Below the pieces are notes generated by a model. The model was not told where the DNA came from. It saw only the letters and a program-made list of their open reading frames with translations, and ran no database searches. Shown here piece after piece: positions 5,820 to 7,543 of a stretch of 7,543 nucleotides of DNA. The stretch is from assembly GCA_029287755.1 (NCBI GenBank), contig JARFQM010000467.1, positions 1 to 7,543 of the forward strand, in the 5' to 3' direction. This DNA comes from Desulfofustis sp. (lineage in GTDB: Bacteria > Desulfobacterota > Desulfobulbia > Desulfobulbales > Desulfocapsaceae). The position numbers and the translations under genes were made by a program. Positions within the stretch are counted from its first letter, which is position 1, and each line of letters begins with the position of its first letter.

Positions 5820-6839
5820 CTAATTGAGGAGTGTCACTCCCCGGGCGTCGATCCCCACGGCCACTTCCTGTAAAACCTGGTAGGGACGGGCAGTGAACTC
5901 CCGCTCGTCGAGCAGCACCTGAAGCTTCGGGCCAATATCGACCGTTATTCTGATTTTGGAGTTTTCCCAGGTCAGCGCTATGACCCTTCCTACTATCCCG
6001 CTGCCCGTGCTGTTCTTCTGCTGCACAGGACCGAGTCTCACCTGCGCGGGATCTATATGGGCCCGCATCTGCCGATTTTCCCCGGCCAGTCCGTCGGGAT
6101 CGCTAAAGGGGAGCAGATGATCACCTAAACAACATTGCAGCTCATCGCCGCGTCGCTCCAGCCTGACCCCAAAGATATTTTCTTCCAGATTTTTTGACAG
6201 GCGCCCATTCTGCAAGAGCAGCGTCCGGTGGGCAAGCTGCCTGCTCTGGGACAGGTAGTGGGTTGAAAAGATAATTGTTGTATGCCTGACGCTGTTGGCC
6301 TGGGAAAGAATCTTCAGGATAATCTCCTGGTGCTCACGGTCAACGTTGGCGGTCGGCTCATCGCAGAGCAGCACCTTGGGATCCAGAGCCAGAGCCCGGG
6401 CCAGAGCCACCCGCTTGACCTCGCCGCCGGAAAGACCGTGCACATCCCGCTGGGCAAAATCGGCCATGGTCACGCGCTCCAGGGCATACTCGATTCTGCG
6501 CCTGCGTTCTTGCAGGGGAATCTTTCGCACCTTCAGCCCAAACTCAACGTTTCTCCAGACACTGCCGGAAAAAAGTATCGGGTTCTGATCGACCAGCACC
6601 ACCTGGCGACGCAGCCTGGTCAGGGTCGCGTGATCGTAACTGACCGCTGACGATTGAAAGCACAGCTGGCCGCTGCTGGGCTGGTCAAGAAAGGCGAGTT
6701 GGTTGAGCAGGGTCGTCTTGCCGGCCCCGTTGGGACCGATGAGCGCATAAATTCTGCGGGCCTCGAAGGACAGCGAATCGATCTCCAGAACCTTTCGGGA
6801 GCCGAAGGTTCTGGTCACCTTGGTAAGGTCATAGAGCAT
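5820..6839 (-). CDS. tupC: TupC-like tungstate (or molybdate) ABC transporter ATPase with C-terminal TOBE-like domain
   Basis: A 339-aa cytoplasmic ATPase that energises oxyanion import with TupB. The ABC domain shows Walker A GPNGAGKT at 35-42, the Q-loop Gln at 85 (VDQNPILF), signature LSGGE at 136-140, Walker B VLLCDEPTANVD at 156-167 and the H-loop His at 194 (STHYLSQ). Residues about 280-339 (IVGRVIAL, then a beta-rich stretch ending in GVTLL) resemble a TOBE oxyanion-sensing domain, as in WtpC and ModC. ATG 6839 is preferred because it starts cleanly at the ABC fold and overlaps the tupB stop by 11 bases. A longer start at 6893 would overlap tupB by 65 bases and add a non-homologous-looking 18-residue leader. 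The Shine-Dalgarno is weak (AGGGG about 13 bases away), so translation is probably coupled to tupB. Molybdate specificity cannot be excluded by sequence alone. Confidence 0.83.
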   Translation of the reverse strand: MLYDLTKVTRTFGSRKVLEIDSLSFEARRIYALIGPNGAGKTTLLNQLAFLDQPSSGQLCFQSSAVSYDHATLTRLRRQVVLVDQNPILFSGSVWRNVEFGLKVRKIPLQERRRRIEYALERVTMADFAQRDVHGLSGGEVKRVALARALALDPKVLLCDEPTANVDREHQEIILKILSQANSVRHTTIIFSTHYLSQSRQLAHRTLLLQNGRLSKNLEENIFGVRLERRGDELQCCLGDHLLPFSDPDGLAGENRQMRAHIDPAQVRLGPVQQKNSTGSGIVGRVIALTWENSKIRITVDIGPKLQVLLDEREFTARPYQVLQEVAVGIDARGVTLLN

Positions 6840-7533
6840 CTGATTTGAGACGCCCCTGCAGAAAGTGAAAGACCAGGTTGACGAGGAAGGCAAAGGTCAT
6901 CAGTACCAGCCCCAGGGCCACGGCCAGAACGAATTCCCCCTTGTCATACTCCAGGGCCATTGCCGTGGTCATGGTCCGGGTGAAGCCCTTGGCGTTGCCT
7001 CCCAGCATCATCGAAATGCCGACCTCGGCAATCACCCGCCCGAAAGCGGCGATCAGGGCCGCCATGATGCCGAACCGGGCTTCCAGAAATATCACCCAGC
7101 CCATCTGATAATAAGTGGCACCAAGGGTCAGCGCCGTCTTTCGGTAGCGCTGATCTATCCTGCTGATGGCGGCTATGGTCAGGGTGGTGACGACCGGCAC
7201 GATCAGTATGATCTGACCGATGATGATGGCTTTCTGGGTATAGAGAAGTTCGAGCGGTCCGAAAATGCCGCGCCTGGAGATCAGCGAATAGACCACCAGG
7301 CCGATGACCACGGTCGGCAGTGCGAGCAGTGTATTCAGGCAGGTCATGATGAGTCGTTTGCCGCGGAAGGTGTTGAAGGCGATGAAAAAGCCTGCCGGCA
7401 GACCAAAAAGCGCGGCAAAAAGCGTCGAAAAAAAACTGACGTTGAGCGAAACCCCCACAATTTCCAAGAGTTCAGGATCAAAGGAAAGCAGAAGCAGCAG
7501 GGCTGACTTGAGACTGTCGACGAGTAGATCCAA
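6829..7533 (-). CDS. tupB: TupB, tungstate ABC transporter permease
   Basis: A 234-aa inner-membrane permease that forms the tungstate channel with TupC. Hydrophobic segments lie at about 9-18, 23-55, 62-86, 101-123, 153-172 and 203-226. The cytoplasmic loop TLGATYYQMGWVIFLEARFG (136-155) and the stretch GRVIAEVGISMMLGGN (165-180) followed by TRTMTTAMALE (185-195) match TupB/WtpB-type permeases as I recall them; the GRVI-E-G-MM-GGN block is typical of the tungstate branch. The predicted start is TTG 7533, because the resulting MDLLVDSLKSALLLLLSFD aligns with the usual TupB beginning. The frame remains open to the right edge (GGT GTT GAA precede it), so a start outside the window is possible. 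tupC overlaps the 3' end; tupA is expected upstream, beyond base 7543. Confidence 0.85.
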   Translation of the reverse strand: MDLLVDSLKSALLLLLSFDPELLEIVGVSLNVSFFSTLFAALFGLPAGFFIAFNTFRGKRLIMTCLNTLLALPTVVIGLVVYSLISRRGIFGPLELLYTQKAIIIGQIILIVPVVTTLTIAAISRIDQRYRKTALTLGATYYQMGWVIFLEARFGIMAALIAAFGRVIAEVGISMMLGGNAKGFTRTMTTAMALEYDKGEFVLAVALGLVLMTFAFLVNLVFHFLQGRLKSDAL

Positions 7534-7543
7534 TTCAACACCA

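Noticed and set aside
5800..5830. Terminator between the coiled-coil gene and tupC (TCCTCAAT / ATTGAGGA)
   Set aside because: An 8-bp AT-containing stem with a 15-nt loop spanning the tupC stop and no T-tract; it could be chance.
6840..6893. 18-residue N-terminal extension of TupC
   Set aside because: It would overlap tupB by 65 bases; the ABC fold starts directly at ATG 6839.
6865..7506. 213-aa + strand reading frame opposite tupB
   Set aside because: His/Gln/Gly-rich shadow of the permease gene; no plausible protein.

Overview
The window comes from a GC-rich Gram-negative bacterium. A family 9 (heptosyltransferase-type) glycosyltransferase points to an LPS outer membrane. A tungstate-type ABC transporter and a J-domain protein of a type I associate with anaerobic deltaproteobacteria suggest Desulfobacterota. 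That placement is an inference from gene content and was not tested by any search.

Left part (1-2758, + strand): a xylose-type sugar ABC transporter in the order xylF (3' end only), xylH, xylG. XylF is the periplasmic binding protein, XylH the membrane permease and XylG a single-domain ATPase. Between xylF and xylH lie a terminator-like hairpin (501-524) and a 141-bp AT-rich miniature inverted-repeat element (581-721). Middle part (2801-4110, - strand): a DUF6165 protein followed by a GT9 glycosyltransferase. They are joined by a TGATG stop/start overlap and preceded by a perfect TATAAT box. They converge on xylG.

A second copy of the 141-bp element (4178-4318) sits in the divergent gap between the DUF6165 gene and the next + strand unit, followed by an extended GC-rich imperfect hairpin (4348-4417). 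The + strand unit is a 336-aa protein with a C-terminal J domain (HPD motif) plus a 71-aa coiled-coil protein 24 bases downstream. Right part (5820-7533, - strand): tupB and tupC, permease and TOBE-bearing ATPase of a tungstate transporter. The genes overlap by 11 bases. The binding-protein gene tupA would be expected beyond the right edge.

The clearest unusual signals are the two same-orientation MITE copies with identical terminal repeats, which bracket xylHG and the GT9/DUF6165 pair. Next are the uncharacterised J-domain/coiled-coil pair and the structured leader in front of it. I see no CRISPR array, tRNA, rRNA, phage gene or obvious defence system.
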